Source: Boesenbergia rotunda (lineage: Eukaryota; Streptophyta; Magnoliopsida; Zingiberales; Zingiberaceae). From it: 64,000 bases of DNA. This document shows, piece after piece, positions 23,692-34,822 of the stretch (position 1 is the first letter of the stretch; each line of letters begins with the position of its first letter). The position numbers were made by a program, and so were the translations under genes. The notes beneath the pieces were generated by a model, which searched no databases, was not told the DNA's origin, and saw nothing but the letters and a program-made list of their open reading frames with translations. The DNA is taken from positions 59,386-123,385 of the forward strand of contig JAGFNQ010006428.1 in assembly GCA_024364735.1 (NCBI GenBank), written 5' to 3'.

Positions 23692-24734
23692 TTAACCACA
23701 GTTATAACACCCACTGGTGCCCTTGCGGCAGACCCCTAGGTGTTGTCTCCCACAGTTGGAACAAGTGGAATACTTGGTTTGCTTATTGGCTGGCTCCCCT
23801 TTTGGATTGTTCCACTGCTTTCTTTTGGCGTGATTCTTTCCTTTCCAATTAGAGGTGTGGCCCTGGGGTTTCTGAGTTCCTGAACTGCCTTGGCCTTTGC
23901 TTTCTGTCACAACTGACTTCTGTTGTTGCATGCTGTTCAGGTAGTGCTCGGTGATCAAAGCACTACTAACTAGTTCTTCTGAGGTTTGCGGCCTATGGAC
24001 GCCGCTGGCCACATTCAATGCTATTTCTGGCTTTAGCATTTTGAGCATCAGCCTGACTCGCTCTCGTTCAGTGCTGACCAGTTCAGGGCATAGGCGAGCC
24101 AGTCTGTTGAATCTCTTAACGGCTTCCTCTACTAATAGGTTTCCCTGCCGAAATTCAGTGAACTCGTCGTAGTGGCGGTTGGTGACCCACATGTGGAAGA
24201 ATTCTTCAAAGAACTCTTCCTCAAAGCTAGCCCAGGTCATCTGATCGAATGGGCGTTTCATCTTGGTACACTCCCACCACATATGCGCGTCTCCGGCTAG
24301 GCAGAAGGAGGCCACTTCACTTTCTCGTGCTCTGGCCAGTCTAGGAGCTCCATGGTACTCTCCAGGGTCTTGAACCAAGCTTGGGCATCCCATGGTTCAC
24401 TGGTGCCTGAGAAGGTCCCTGGCTTGATCTTCTGCCACTGGATCAGATAAGCTTCCCTTTTTACCCCTGTTGCTGGGGCTACTGGCATGTCTGGTGGGAC
24501 TAGCGCCACAGGTGGAACCTCAGTAACCATCGACGTCTCCACCTGGGGCTCTGGGGTAACAGTGGGAGTAGCCTGCTGATTAGCCGTTAGAGCAACAATT
24601 ACTTGCTGCTGTTCCGCTATCTGTCTCTGCAGTTGTGCTACCACCTCTGTCAGGTCAGCTGGAGGCACTGAGTGGTCTGCCTCCTGCTGAGGCTCAGTAA
24701 CTCGTGCTCCCCTAGCTGAGCGTCCTCTTGGCAT
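23692..24734 (-). pseudogene. Element D: gag
   Basis: ATG at 24732-24734, immediately after the leader-intron acceptor. The N-terminus is Arg-rich then Gln-rich (LQRQIAEQQQ), followed by the retrotransposon gag domain (FKTLESTMELLDWPEHEKVK; MTWASFEEEFFEEFF; FRQGNLLVEEAVKRFNRLARLCPELV). A frameshift lies at about 24300-24390. The zinc knuckle starts CYNCG and is then stopped by TAA (23692-23694), where element F continues EGHMAKQC. Confidence 0.85.
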
Positions 24735-24737
24735 TAT

Positions 24738-24927
24738 CTAAAGTAGAAGAGGGTCATACAGTTCATATTTTAATTCTAAAAACATGCTATCAGATATAAA
24801 CTAAAGTATTAAACATGCTTCCATTAACCGTAAACAAAAACTGACTAGAACACAGATAGCATGAATAACATGAAAATACTATAAATCTGAAAGCAAGAAA
24901 ATATGGTAATGTGAGAGATACTCTTAC
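24738..24927 (-). other. Element D: predicted leader intron
   Basis: Minus strand: donor CTTCCAA/GTAAGAG at 24927 and acceptor TTCTACTTTAG ending at 24738, three bases before the gag ATG; 190 bp and T-rich. The same donor wording and position occur in F (38862-38675) and G (31613-31992). Splicing is predicted, not shown. Confidence 0.6.
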
Positions 24928-24976
24928 TTGGAAGCTGCAGGTCTGATGCTAATGTGTGTGGGGAGGAAAGATGGAA

Positions 24977-24990
24977 CTTGCTCTGATACC
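24977..24990 (-). promoter_or_regulatory. Element D primer-binding site
   Basis: Minus-strand GGTATCAGAGCAAG, four bases from the LTR end, complementary to initiator-Met tRNA. Confidence 0.85.
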
Positions 24991-24994
24991 TCTC

Positions 24995-25947
24995 TGTAAC
25001 GACTCGTCTTCTGGTACTATGGCTCTAAGGCGGATCGCTACTACTAACTGGCTGACTAACTGATTACTACTGATCATTATATTCTTTTAATGCTAAACCA
25101 ACTGGGAGAATTAAAAAAACTTATTTTGCTATTTACTGAACTAACAATTCATAATCATGTTGAAAGTACTAACCAGCCAAAATAAAACAAAAACTCTAAT
25201 TTTATTAGCTTGGCCAGGATTCGATCCCCCAACCTCTGGGTTGCATGACTAAAGCACTAACCAACGGCTCTACACCCCTTTTTGTTTTACACAACACCAG
25301 TCGACTACTATATGCCAGTCGACTGGTCGGGCCACAGAATGTTTCTGTGCCCGACACCAGTCGACTGGTGTTTTTCCAGTCGACTGGTAGTTCTGAGAAC
25401 CCAGATTTCAGAGTTTCAGAATGTGCCAAAAGTCGACCTACTACGTACCAAATGCTCCATAAATTCATATTTAAGCTTCCTGACAGGTCTACAATGATTC
25501 TAGGGCATTTGATACATGTTTTGGAGGGTTTCTAGCAGGAATAGCAACTTAGAAATCATAAAAGCGACATGTAGAAGCATAAACATGAATGTGCCAAGTT
25601 TGTATCAACTTCTTATTGGAACTATTCATTTTTCATATCTAAAGGCATCCTTAGCTACTACATGTCATTCTATATAGTGCATTAATCTTAGAATAAGCAT
25701 ATCCTAAGAATTTAGCATGTAGATCAGAAGTATCAAGTTCCTACTCCTAAAGCTTAAGCATGGATCTAAATTACCATATCACAAGTATTAACCCATGACC
25801 TTCAACATTCACCAAACAAATATTAGAACATGTAAATAAACTACCTTAAGTATGCTAGGCACCACAAATAACCGTCCAATCAAGTTCATACATGGTTCAC
25901 GTAACCTATTGCGGAATAACTAAAACAAGCATAATAAAGACTATTTC
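24995..25947 (-). repeat. 5' LTR of element D, cut by the gap
   Basis: TGTAACGACTCGTC... on the + strand, matching 11812-12745 with scattered substitutions and about 30 bp extra at 25093-25128. CAGTCGACTG palindromes at 25295-25390. The remainder of the LTR (about 1.6 kb by comparison with F) is missing into the N run. Confidence 0.85.
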
Positions 25948-26214
25948 NNNNNNNNNNNNNNNNNNNNNNNNNNNNNNNNNNNNNNNNNNNNNNNNNNNNN
26001 NNNNNNNNNNNNNNNNNNNNNNNNNNNNNNNNNNNNNNNNNNNNNNNNNNNNNNNNNNNNNNNNNNNNNNNNNNNNNNNNNNNNNNNNNNNNNNNNNNNN
26101 NNNNNNNNNNNNNNNNNNNNNNNNNNNNNNNNNNNNNNNNNNNNNNNNNNNNNNNNNNNNNNNNNNNNNNNNNNNNNNNNNNNNNNNNNNNNNNNNNNNN
26201 NNNNNNNNNNNNNN
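25948..26214. other. Assembly gap (267 N)
   Basis: Run of N. By comparison with D and F it must hide at least the rest of the D 5' LTR and further repeat sequence, so the N count is unlikely to be the true length. Confidence 0.98.
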
Positions 26215-26226
26215 CGGGTCGCTACA
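26215..26226 (+). repeat. LTR terminus at the gap edge
   Basis: CGGGTCGCTACA is the exact reverse complement of the first 12 bases of the M LTR (TGTAGCGACCCG at 61467). It looks like the last bases of an M-type gypsy LTR on the + strand, inserted in the integrase gene of F. Confidence 0.55.
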
Positions 26227-28835
26227 ATAACTGAGCTAGCTGTTCCATGGAATAGGAGATCCTGATAGCTAGGAAGTGGGCAGACTTAGTCAATCTGTCA
26301 ACTATTACCCAGATTGCATCATATCCATTCGTTGTTCTGGGTAGTCCCACTATAAAATCCATGGAAATATCTTTCCATTTCCATTATGGAATCTGGATAG
26401 GCTGCAGAACTCCTCCTGGTCTCTGATGTTCTGCCTTGACCCTTTGGCATGTCATACAGGTACCGACATATCTGGCGATGTCTCTCTTCATCCCAGGCCA
26501 CCAAAAACGTCCCCTGAGGTCTTGGTACATTTTGGTGGAACCAGGATGCATCGCATAAGGAGATCCATGTGCTTCCTCTAGGATCTTCCTTCGGAGCTCT
26601 TCTTCGTTCGGAACACATAGGCGATCATCGCAGTACAATATCCCACTATCTGATAGGCGAAACTCCCCATTTTCTTATTCTTCTATCCCCTGCTTGATTT
26701 TCTGAAGGTCAGGATCTTGATCCTGTGCTATCTGGATGTCTTCAAGCAGGGTTGACACTAATGTCAAAGTGGAGAGTTGCCTAACTATAATTTCCAGTCC
26801 GAACTCTGATATTTCCTACCGAAGGGGCAGTGACATCGTAGGCAAAGCCAGTAGGGTGGCACTAGATTTCCTGCTAAGTGCGTCTGCCACCTTATTAGCT
26901 TTACCTGGATGGTAGAGGATGTCAACGTCATAATCCTTGACCAGCTCAAGCTATCTGCGTTGCCTCATGTTCAGATCCTTCTGAGTAAATAAATACTTCA
27001 GACTCTGATGATCTGTGAAAATCCTACACTGAGCTCCGTATAAGTAATGCCTCCAGATCTTGAGAGCGAACACTACTGCAGCTAGCTCAAGGTCATGAGT
27101 AGGGTAGTTCTTCTCATAATCCTTGAGTTGTCTTGAGGCATAGGCGATAACCTTGCCATTCTGCATCAGCACTGCTCCAAGTCCTAATTTAGAAGCATCA
27201 CTATAAATGTCAAAGCTGTCAGTGGTCTCTGGAAGAGTCAGGATGGGAGCTAGTCAATCTTCTCTTTAATTCTGTAAAACTGTTCTCGCAGTCCTCTGTC
27301 CACTTCTGTTCTTTCTGGTAAGAGCAGTCAGTGGGGAGGCTATTCTAGAGAAATCCTCTACAAACTTCCTGTAGTAACCGGCTAGACCCAGAAAACTTCT
27401 GATCTCACTAGCATTCTTCGGTCTAACCCAGTTACTTACTGCTTCTATTTTGCTGGGGTCTACCATCACACCATCCTTGGAGATGATGTGACCTAGAAAA
27501 GACACCTGATCGAGCCAAAACTCACACTTGGAGAATTTCACATAGAGTTGGCTCCGCTGTAGAATTTCTAATATTGTTTTCAGGTGTTCTACGTGTTCCC
27601 TCTAAGTCCTGGAATATATCAGAATGTCATTGATGAAGACGATAACAAACTTATCTAAATATTCTCAGAACACTCTATTCTTGAGGTCCATAAAAGTTGC
27701 TGGAGCGTTCATTACGCCAAAAGGCATAACTACAAACTCATACTGTCCGTATCTTGTTCTGAAAGCTATCTTGGGGATGTCACCTTCTTTAACTTTCACC
27801 TGGTGATAACCCGATCTCAAGTCTATTTTTGAGAACACTGTTGCTCCCTTTAGCTGATCGAACAAGTCGTCAATTCTTGGCAAGGGATACTTGTTCTTGA
27901 TGGTGACTTGATTCAACGCCCGGTAATCTATACACAAGCGCATGGACCCGTCTTTCTTCTTCACGAATAATATGGGAGCTCCCCAAGGTGAATGACTAGG
28001 GCGTATGAAGCCCTTGTCGAGCAGCTCCTATAGTTGCTCCTGAAGTTCTCTTAATTCTGCTGGAACCATACGGTATGGTGCTCTTGAAATGGGATTGGTA
28101 CCTGGAATGAGATCTATCTCAAACTCTATCTCCCTGTCAGGTGCTAAGCCTGGTAACTCGTCAGGGAAGACTGCTGGGTAGTCACATACCACTGGGACCT
28201 CTTCTAGCTTTTGGTCTTTCTCTTGTTCGGTATTGACTACATGTGCTAGAAATCCGGTACATCCTGAATCCAGCAGTTTCTGTGCTTTTAAAGCTGAGAG
28301 AAATTTCTTGGCTTTTCTCTTGGGTTCTCCGATGTATTCAAACTGCACTCCTTCTTCAGGTTGGGATATGACTTTCCTTTTACGACATTCTATGGAGGCA
28401 CCATACTTGATTAGGAAGTCCATTCCAAAAATGACATCATAATCTGTCATATCCAGCACTATCAGATCACCATAAAGCTCTCTGCCTGCTATACTGAATG
28501 GCACTGCACGGAGCCAGTGCGTGGACGCCATAATCTCTCCTGAAGGTAGGGTGGTTAAGAACTGGCCACTGAGTACATCTGGAGGTATAGCTAACTTCTC
28601 TACGAACGCCCTGAATATGAAAGAATGGGTTGCCCCAGTATCGAATAAGACAGTTGCATTTTGCTGTAAAATAGATATCTGACCTGTCACAACTGTTGAG
28701 GCATTCGCTACATCCTCTCTGGTCAGTGAGAAGATTCGTGCATTGGTAGTGGCTGATGGAGCTTCTAATCTGTCCTGACTGATATGGGGGTCATCCAGTG
28801 CTGCCCGCATCTGATGTAGCTGTGCAGGTTTACTT
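26227..28835 (-). pseudogene. Element F: protease, RT, RNase H and integrase N-part
   Basis: Minus strand, mostly one frame. Protease VLFDTGATHSFIF at about 28630; RT from about 27960 (MRLCIDYRALNQVTIKNKYPLPRI), with an intact first Asp box (KIDLRSGYHQ). The second box reads FINDILIYS: the first Asp of the catalytic pair is Asn (27629-27631), so the RT is dead. Small indels at 27240-27310, a stop at about 26953 (TAG for Trp), and TAA at 26384-26386 between the integrase zinc domain and core follow. The integrase core begins (DRLTKSAHF) and is cut at 26227. Confidence 0.85.
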
Positions 28836-29191
28836 TGTAACGCCCCAAAATTTCCCATATGAAATATTATGGAATTCATGAAATATTATCATGAAATATT
28901 ATGAAACATTATGAATTCATGAATATGAAATATTATGGAATTCATGAAATATTATCATGAAATATTATGAATTCATGGAATATTATTATTATTATGAAAT
29001 TTCATGATGGGCTTGGCTTAATGGGCTTTGATATGGATTAGTGCAAAATGTGATAAAAAGAAAAGGTAGAAAGGAGGAAGCAAGGATTGAACCTTGAACC
29101 TCCTAGTTGCACTAATCATGTCATAACCAACACACCAAGCCATATTTCATGTAGAGGGAATAAGAAACATGCTTGTTAAAAGCTAGGGAAG

Positions 29192-29230
29192 TGAAGAGAC
29201 ATGTCTCTTCATGAGAAAAGTATAAATAAG
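29192..29230 (+). promoter_or_regulatory. Element G LTR promoter: 20-bp palindrome and TATA box
   Basis: A perfect 20-bp palindrome with half-site TGAAGAGACA (29192-29211) lies 9 bp upstream of TATAAATAAG (29221-29230). The 3' LTR keeps both (35223-35242 and 35252). The related LTR K has TGAAGAGACATAT near 56395 on the minus strand. Confidence 0.7.
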
Positions 29231-30298
29231 GGAAAGAGAAGTTGGAATAACTTCCTCTTCTTCTTCCTCACTCTCATCACCGAAAACCTCAAGCCCCTTC
29301 TCCCTTTTCATTTTTGAAAAAAAACACAACCCTAGGGTTCTAACCCTAGGGAATTGGAAGGAGGAAGAACTCTACAAGGATCTTGCCCTCTACTAGGGCC
29401 AAGGGTTCTATAGAAGTGCTAGGAAGGAGAACACTCACCTTCCTTCAACCAAGGGCACCTTAAGATTTTAGAGAAGGAGAAATTCAAGCGAAAGGATGTA
29501 AGTATCCCCTCGCCTGCAGTGTAATAGTTGTGGTGTGATTATTCTCCTTGATTGTTTCAAAAATGGGGACTTTTCCCCTTTGCAAGTTTCGGCCACCCCC
29601 TTAGGGGAAGGCCTTGGTTCTTTCCTTGATACATGAGAAGACCTTTGAGACTTAGAGTATATATGTATATTGATTTTCTTCATGATGGTATGAACAAAAA
29701 GGAAGAAAAACTAGGGTTACACCCCTTGTAAGTTTCGGCCACCCCCTTAGGGGAAGGCCTTGGTTCCTTTTGTTACATGAGTAGACCTTGGAACTTAGGG
29801 TATATGTATATGTGGTTTATTCAAAATGTTGTGAACAAAACCTAGGGTTATACCCTTGTGTAGGTTTCGGCCAACACCCAAGAGGAGACCTTGGTTACCC
29901 CTTGATGCATGTGAAGACCCCTTGGAACTTAGGGTATACCTATATGTTGTGTCCCTTCATTTTGTGATAACAAAAACTAGGGTTTAGAGCTTGGATGGGT
30001 TTCGGCCAAGGCCTAGAAAAAGGGTTAGTGAGGGTTGAATTATCCTAAAATATATCCATGTTTAATGTATTGTAAGATAGTGTATACAAGGTGTTTGTAT
30101 GAATGTCTGTGTGAATATTTAGTTCAAACCCTAATTTTCCCCTACCCTTGAGTTTCGGCCAACCCTAGAAGGACTAGGGTCTAGGGTTGCATAATTATCT
30201 CATGATGTGCTTTATGTTTAATAAGTTGCATGAATAGTATGTGAAGGTTAAACTACCCTACGGGACATGATTATGTTTAGTAAGATAATATGTATATG

Positions 30299-30436
30299 CA
30301 TGTATGAAATATGATGTATGTATGAACATGTATGAAATATGATGTATGTATGAACATGTATGAAATATGATGTATGTATGACATGTGTGGAATACGATGT
30401 ATGTATGAACTGCATGAAATATGATGTATGTATGAG
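30299..30436 (+). repeat. AT-rich minisatellite, unit about 28 bp
   Basis: About five units of CATGTATGAAATATGATGTATGTATGAA with small changes; the 3' LTR copy (36330-36440) has one unit fewer. Replication slippage within the LTR is the simplest explanation. Confidence 0.8.
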
Positions 30437-31550
30437 CATGCCTTATAGCCCATGGGGCACACTTATGAAATTGCATGTGATATGTTAAAATGCTTAAACG
30501 GATACTCTACTAAGTATGGGATCAAGAGCACCCCTTATGTTGTGTGGTGTGTCCCTCCGGGATCATGAGCACCCTTGAAGAGTGGTGTGTCCTGTAAGAG
30601 TGATTTGGAGTACTCCTTAGCATATATGTAAAAGCATGATAAGTATTTTACTTTTGAAGTTGTGTACCCGACTCGTAAGGGGGTCGTTAAACAAATCCGG
30701 GGTGCATGTTAACGTAAGGTCATGGCTCCGGTAGGACGGAAGGGTCCTGCTCTAATTAATTGGTGGCTCGCTACCCCAATTCATTAGGGAACGCGCAATA
30801 GTTCCGCGCGATATGTGGTACACAACAGGGCCCAATATGATATGGATGTATTTTTAAGTAATACCATTATGGAATTGTTTTGAAAACATTCATTGAAAGC
30901 ATTTATTATATGTGAAGAGTATGCTTAAGGTACTTGATACTGCATGCTTAGAAACTTGGATGTTTAGTATGCTTTGATGAACTCATGCTTATGATTTATT
31001 ATGTGTACATGTTATGTTCTTTCGTATGGATTTTGCGAGTAGGACAGGATCCTTACTAAGCATTTGTGCTTACTAGTTTATGTGTTGTCTTATGCTGCAG
31101 ATAAGGGTAAGGAACACTTAAACTAAAGGAAGAGGCAGGAGGCTGAAGATGTGTGGGGTGGTGGCTCGGGAAGAAAGACTTCTATATCTACATATTTATG
31201 CTTATGTTATGCTCCTTGACAATGAATGATAGTGATTAGGATCTATATTGCATGACGATTATAATACTTGGAGTTTTCATATACTTGATTTTATTGGATT
31301 ATATTATGGTTTGAAATAAAATGTGAACCTCTCATGTTATGGAATAACTTTTGATTAAAATATTTCAAATGATGTTCTAGCAATTCAAGCATGACATTTG
31401 TTTGACATGTATAGGCAAGCATGCTTAGCACTTAGTCCTTGCATTGTTTGTTTTAAATTTTATGCTAGAAGATAGAGGAAAAAAAATATATATGATTAAT
31501 TGTTACGTAACCCCGCCCCGAGGGTAGATATAAGGGCGGGCGTTACAGGT

Positions 31551-31565
31551 TGGTATCAGAGCAGG
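31551..31565 (+). promoter_or_regulatory. Element G primer-binding site
   Basis: TGGTATCAGAGCAGG, three bases after the 5' LTR; initiator-Met tRNA type. Confidence 0.9.
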
Positions 31566-31612
31566 TTTCCCCTCCACCACACACACATCAAGCTTCATCC
31601 TGCCGCTTCCAA

Positions 31613-31992
31613 GTAAGAGATCCTAACCTCGCTTTAGTTTATTTCATGTACAGTAATGATATATATAGAGATGATTTATGCTTGCATAATATAGAGATGA
31701 TTTATGCTTGCATAACATGAAAAAGTAGCATTAATTCTTATGTTAGTTTATTTATCACCGGTATGATAGATGATGACCAGAAATTTTAAGACATGTGAAC
31801 ATGAATGAAACTTCCTCTTATATAAATATATGTAGCCATTAATAATTTAGAATTTGGGGTAAGAGGGTGGTTACATATTGTAATCACTAGGGTAAACTAC
31901 ACCGATTGGGGGTGTGTTTTCCTCTGTATATATTTGCGAATTGAAAAAGGAATGGTTTAGTACTAACCATGTCATTTTCTTTTCAATTCCAG
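31613..31992 (+). other. Element G: predicted leader intron
   Basis: Donor CTTCCAA/GTAAGAG at 31613 matches the donors of D and F. Acceptor TTTCAATTCCAG ends at 31992, and the next three bases are the ATG of the ORF. 380 bp, T-rich and free of long ORFs. Confidence 0.6.
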
Positions 31993-32685
31993 ATGTTGCA
32001 TGAGGACTACACTGAGAGGTGCCGCGAGCTGCTGGAGCAGATAGAGGCGGTTGAGTATTGTCCGACCCAGGGAATTCAAGGCAACATAGGGTTCTTGGAT
32101 CGGCTCTTTTGGAAACTAGAGCGGGAAGGGTTTCCAGCCACGGATGATCATAGGATCGGAGCTTTACTTCGATCATTGCCCAACCGGGCAAGAGAGGTTG
32201 CGCATCAAATCTGGGGACAGCACAGATGCGGTATACCATATACGGAGTTGTGTAGGCAGCTCCTCCGCCATGAGTTTCCAGAAGATCTGGGAGACTCGGA
32301 GGAGGATTCCGAGCCGTCCGAGGAGGAGTCCGAGCCGTCTGAGGAGGACCCCGAGCCCTTGGAGGAGGACCCCGAGCCCTTTGAGGAGGATCCCGAGCTG
32401 TTCGAGGAGGATCCTGAGCCCTTCGAGGAGGATCCTGAGCCCTTCGAGGAGGATCCCGAGCCCTTCGAGGAGGATCCCGAACCCTTCGAGGAGGACCCAG
32501 AGATGCTGGAGATGTTCGAGGAAGACCTTGAAGCGGACGAGGAGATTCTCGAGATTGAAGAAGACGACCCGATGGGAACAGTAGAGGATCCTGAGGCGGG
32601 CCAAAGGGAGATGAGCGAGGAGGTAGTAGGCGTCGCTATGCTATTCTTTATGTTGGGCATAACGGCAGCCCATCTTGCTCACTGA
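31993..32685 (+). CDS. Acidic heptad-repeat protein in the gag position of element G
   Basis: 230 codons, uninterrupted. The start is chosen at the ATG right after the predicted splice acceptor; the frame stays open 24 bases further upstream, but that part would be intronic. Residues 1-98 look globular (ELLEQIEAVEY; LDRLFWKLEREGF; ALLRSLPNRAREVAHQIWG). Residues 103-172 are ten 7-residue units with consensus EEDPEPF (32299-32508, 21-bp DNA repeat). An acidic stretch follows, and the C-terminus is hydrophobic (VVGVAMLFFMLGITAAHLAH), possibly a tail anchor. No CCHC knuckle, protease or known gag motif is present. It occupies the place of gag. It could be a strongly altered gag or a captured host sequence; I recognise neither. 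An AATAAA-rich segment follows at 32721. Confidence 0.6.
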   Translation: MLHEDYTERCRELLEQIEAVEYCPTQGIQGNIGFLDRLFWKLEREGFPATDDHRIGALLRSLPNRAREVAHQIWGQHRCGIPYTELCRQLLRHEFPEDLGDSEEDSEPSEEESEPSEEDPEPLEEDPEPFEEDPELFEEDPEPFEEDPEPFEEDPEPFEEDPEPFEEDPEMLEMFEEDLEADEEILEIEEDDPMGTVEDPEAGQREMSEEVVGVAMLFFMLGITAAHLAH

Positions 32686-32845
32686 GTTGGGCTAGTTTTG
32701 TATGTAGACCTATAAGATGGAATAAAAATAAATTTTGGTAATGTAATAAATAAGATCTCATTTACCCCATATTAATCATGTGACAAATAAGAATGAATAA
32801 TTGGGGGAAGCATACTATGAGTTGGGTTAACCATAATCATGATAG
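32686..32845 (+). other. Spacer with poly(A)-like signals, then the deletion junction
   Basis: AATAAAAATAAA (32721) and AATAAATAAG (about 32746) lie just after the acidic ORF's stop. At about 32846 the sequence switches to RNase H coding (CEKSFAELKRRLTSAP), after a TAG at 32843-32845. The join marks where gag-PR-RT was lost or replaced. Confidence 0.55.
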
Positions 32846-34822
32846 GAATGTGAGAAGAGCTTTGCTGAACTGAAAAGGAGGCTGACTAGCGCTCCAATAT
32901 TGACTCTTCCAGAGAGCGATATGGGTTTCCATATGTACAGCGACGCATCCAAACTGGGACTCGGAGCTGTACTTATGCAGAATGGGAAGGTGATTGCCTA
33001 TGCCTCTAGGCAACTCAAAGAACATGAAAGAAATTACCCTACCCATGACTTAGAGTTAGCAGCGATGGTCTTTGCACTGAAAATATGGAGGCACTATCTA
33101 TATGGAACTCAGTGTAAAGTTTATACAGATCACCAGAGTCTGCGGTATTTCTTCACCCAGAAAGATCTGAATATGAGACAGCGCAGATGGCTCGAATTGG
33201 TCAAGGATTATGATTGTGAGATCCTGTACCATCCGGGAAAAGCCAACAAGGTAGCCGATGCTCTCAGTAGGAAATCATGTGCTGCTTTAATGTCTTTGTC
33301 GGCTTTGTCACAACCCTTAGGAGAAGAAATTATGAATTACGGGATTGAAATCATATCAGGACAGTTGTCCACCCTGATGATTGTGCCGACATTGTTCGGC
33401 GATATTCTGGAAAAGCAGAATCAGGATCCGAGTCTTCAGAGAATCAAGCAAGAGGTTCTCGAAGGGAAGGACGATGGATTTCGGATTTCAGACAGCGGAG
33501 TCTTATATCTGCGGGATCGATTATGTGTTCCCGACAACTCCGACTTATGGACAAGAATCCTTGAGGAAGCTCACGGGACACCTTATGCGATGCATCCTGG
33601 GTCTACCAAGATGTATCAAGATCTGAAGAGCAAATTCTGGTGGTCCGGTATGAAGCGGAATGTAGCTCACTATGTCAGTATGTGTTTGACCTGCCAAAGG
33701 GTCAAAGCAGAACACCAGAGGCCTGGAGGAGTTTTGCAACCCCTGTCTATTCCCGAGTGGAAATGGGAGGACATCCCCATGGATTTCATCTCTGGGCTGC
33801 CTAGAACGACGAATGGATATGATGCTATATGGGTTATAGTGGACAGGCTCACCAAGTCTGCCCATTTTCTGGCTATTAGAATGACCTACTCAGTGGAGCA
33901 GTTGGCTCAACTGTACGTCAAGGAAATTATCCGATTACACGGGGTTCCCAAGACCATCATCTCGGATCGAGATGGTCGATTTACTACAGATTTTTGGGGA
34001 CACGTGCAGAAGGCTCTTGGCACGAAACTGAAATTCAGTACTGCCTTTCATCCCCAGACTGACGGGCAGACTGAAAGAGTAAACCAAATATTAGAGGACA
34101 TGTTGCGAGCTTGTGCCTTGGATTTCAAGGGAAGCTGGTGTCGATACCTGAGCCTGGCAGAGTTTGCTTATAACAACAGTTATCAGGCTACTATCGGGAT
34201 GACACCGTACGAAGCACTATACGGAAGGAAATGCAGATCTCCTATATGCTAGCTTGGGAGTGGTGAAAAGAAGGAGATGGGACTCCCGACGGATATTATA
34301 GACGAAACCACTCAGGCTATAAAGAATATTCGCCAGAGAATAGAGACTGCTCAGAGTCGGCAGAAAAGCTACGCTGACAAGCGACGCAGACCATTAGAGT
34401 TTGAGGTTGGGGATTCAGTATTCCTGAAAGTGGCCCCTATGAAAGGGGTGATGAGATTCGAAAAGAAAGGGAAGCTGAGTCCGAGATATGTGGGACCGTA
34501 TCAGATTCTGAGATGGGTAGGCAAAGTGGCCTATGAACTGGAGTTACCGCCAGAAATGTCGGCTATCCACAATGTTTTCCATGTATCAATGCTCAGGAAA
34601 TGTACCTCTGATGTGAATCAGATGATAGAGCCCCAACCAGTACAAGATCAAGAGAACCTAAGTTCAGAACGCCGACCTATTCGGATCTTAGAACGGGAAG
34701 TCAAAAAGCTAAGGAACAAGGAAGTACCCTTAGTAAAGGTTCTGTGGCGGAACGAATAATTCGAAGAAGCCACGTGGGAATGAGAGGAGGCAATACGATT
34801 AAAGTATCCGAAATTATTTTAA
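32846..34822 (+). pseudogene. Element G: RNase H, integrase and chromodomain, three stops
   Basis: One frame with no start codon of its own. RNase H (MYSDASKLGLGAVLMQ; TDHQSLRY), integrase zinc domain (HGTPYAMHPGSTKMY; CLTCQRVK), DDE core (VIVDRLTK; IISDRDGRF; QTERVNQ), GPY module (YVGPYQILRWVGKVAYELELP) and chromodomain remnant. Stops: TAG 34250-34252 (Trp in D), TAA 34757-34759 and TGA 34781-34783 in the chromodomain. The catalytic triad is present. Between zinc domain and core it reads IPEWKWEDI, showing the ancestral codon that is TAA in D and F. Confidence 0.85.

Larger units (their letters stand above)
11812..25947 (-). mobile_element. Element D: Tekay/Del-type chromovirus, nearly full length
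   Basis: Minus-strand Ty3/gypsy element. 3' LTR at 11812-13992 plus 19753-20065 (split by element E), gag-pol at 20101-24734, leader intron, primer-binding site at 24977-24990, and a 5' LTR from 24995 into the assembly gap. Gene order gag-PR-RT-RNaseH-IN-chromodomain defines a chromovirus; the integrase tail and chromodomain wording suggest Tekay/Del. Every coding part carries at least one disabling change. Confidence 0.85.
28836..31547 (+). repeat. 5' LTR of element G
   Basis: TGTAACGCCCCAAAATTTCC... to ...GGGCGGGCGTTACA. It opens with repeated ATTCATGAAATATTATCATG words, has a tRNA-like word GGATTGAACCTTGAACCTCC at about 29087, a TATA box at 29221, an AT-rich minisatellite at 30299-30436, and a terminal CCCCGCCCCGAGGG stretch. 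Confidence 0.9.

Noticed and set aside
25892..26230. 112-codon ORF
   Set aside because: Most of it is the N run of the assembly gap.
30248..30476. His/Ile/Tyr-rich ORFs
   Set aside because: Translations of the 28-bp ATGTATGAA minisatellite.
32173..32660. Long minus-strand and second-frame ORFs over the acidic repeat (Gly/Ser-rich, Leu-rich or Arg-rich)
   Set aside because: They are shadows of the 21-bp repeat, which keeps all frames open; only the frame after the splice acceptor has an ATG in context and a varied N-terminal region.
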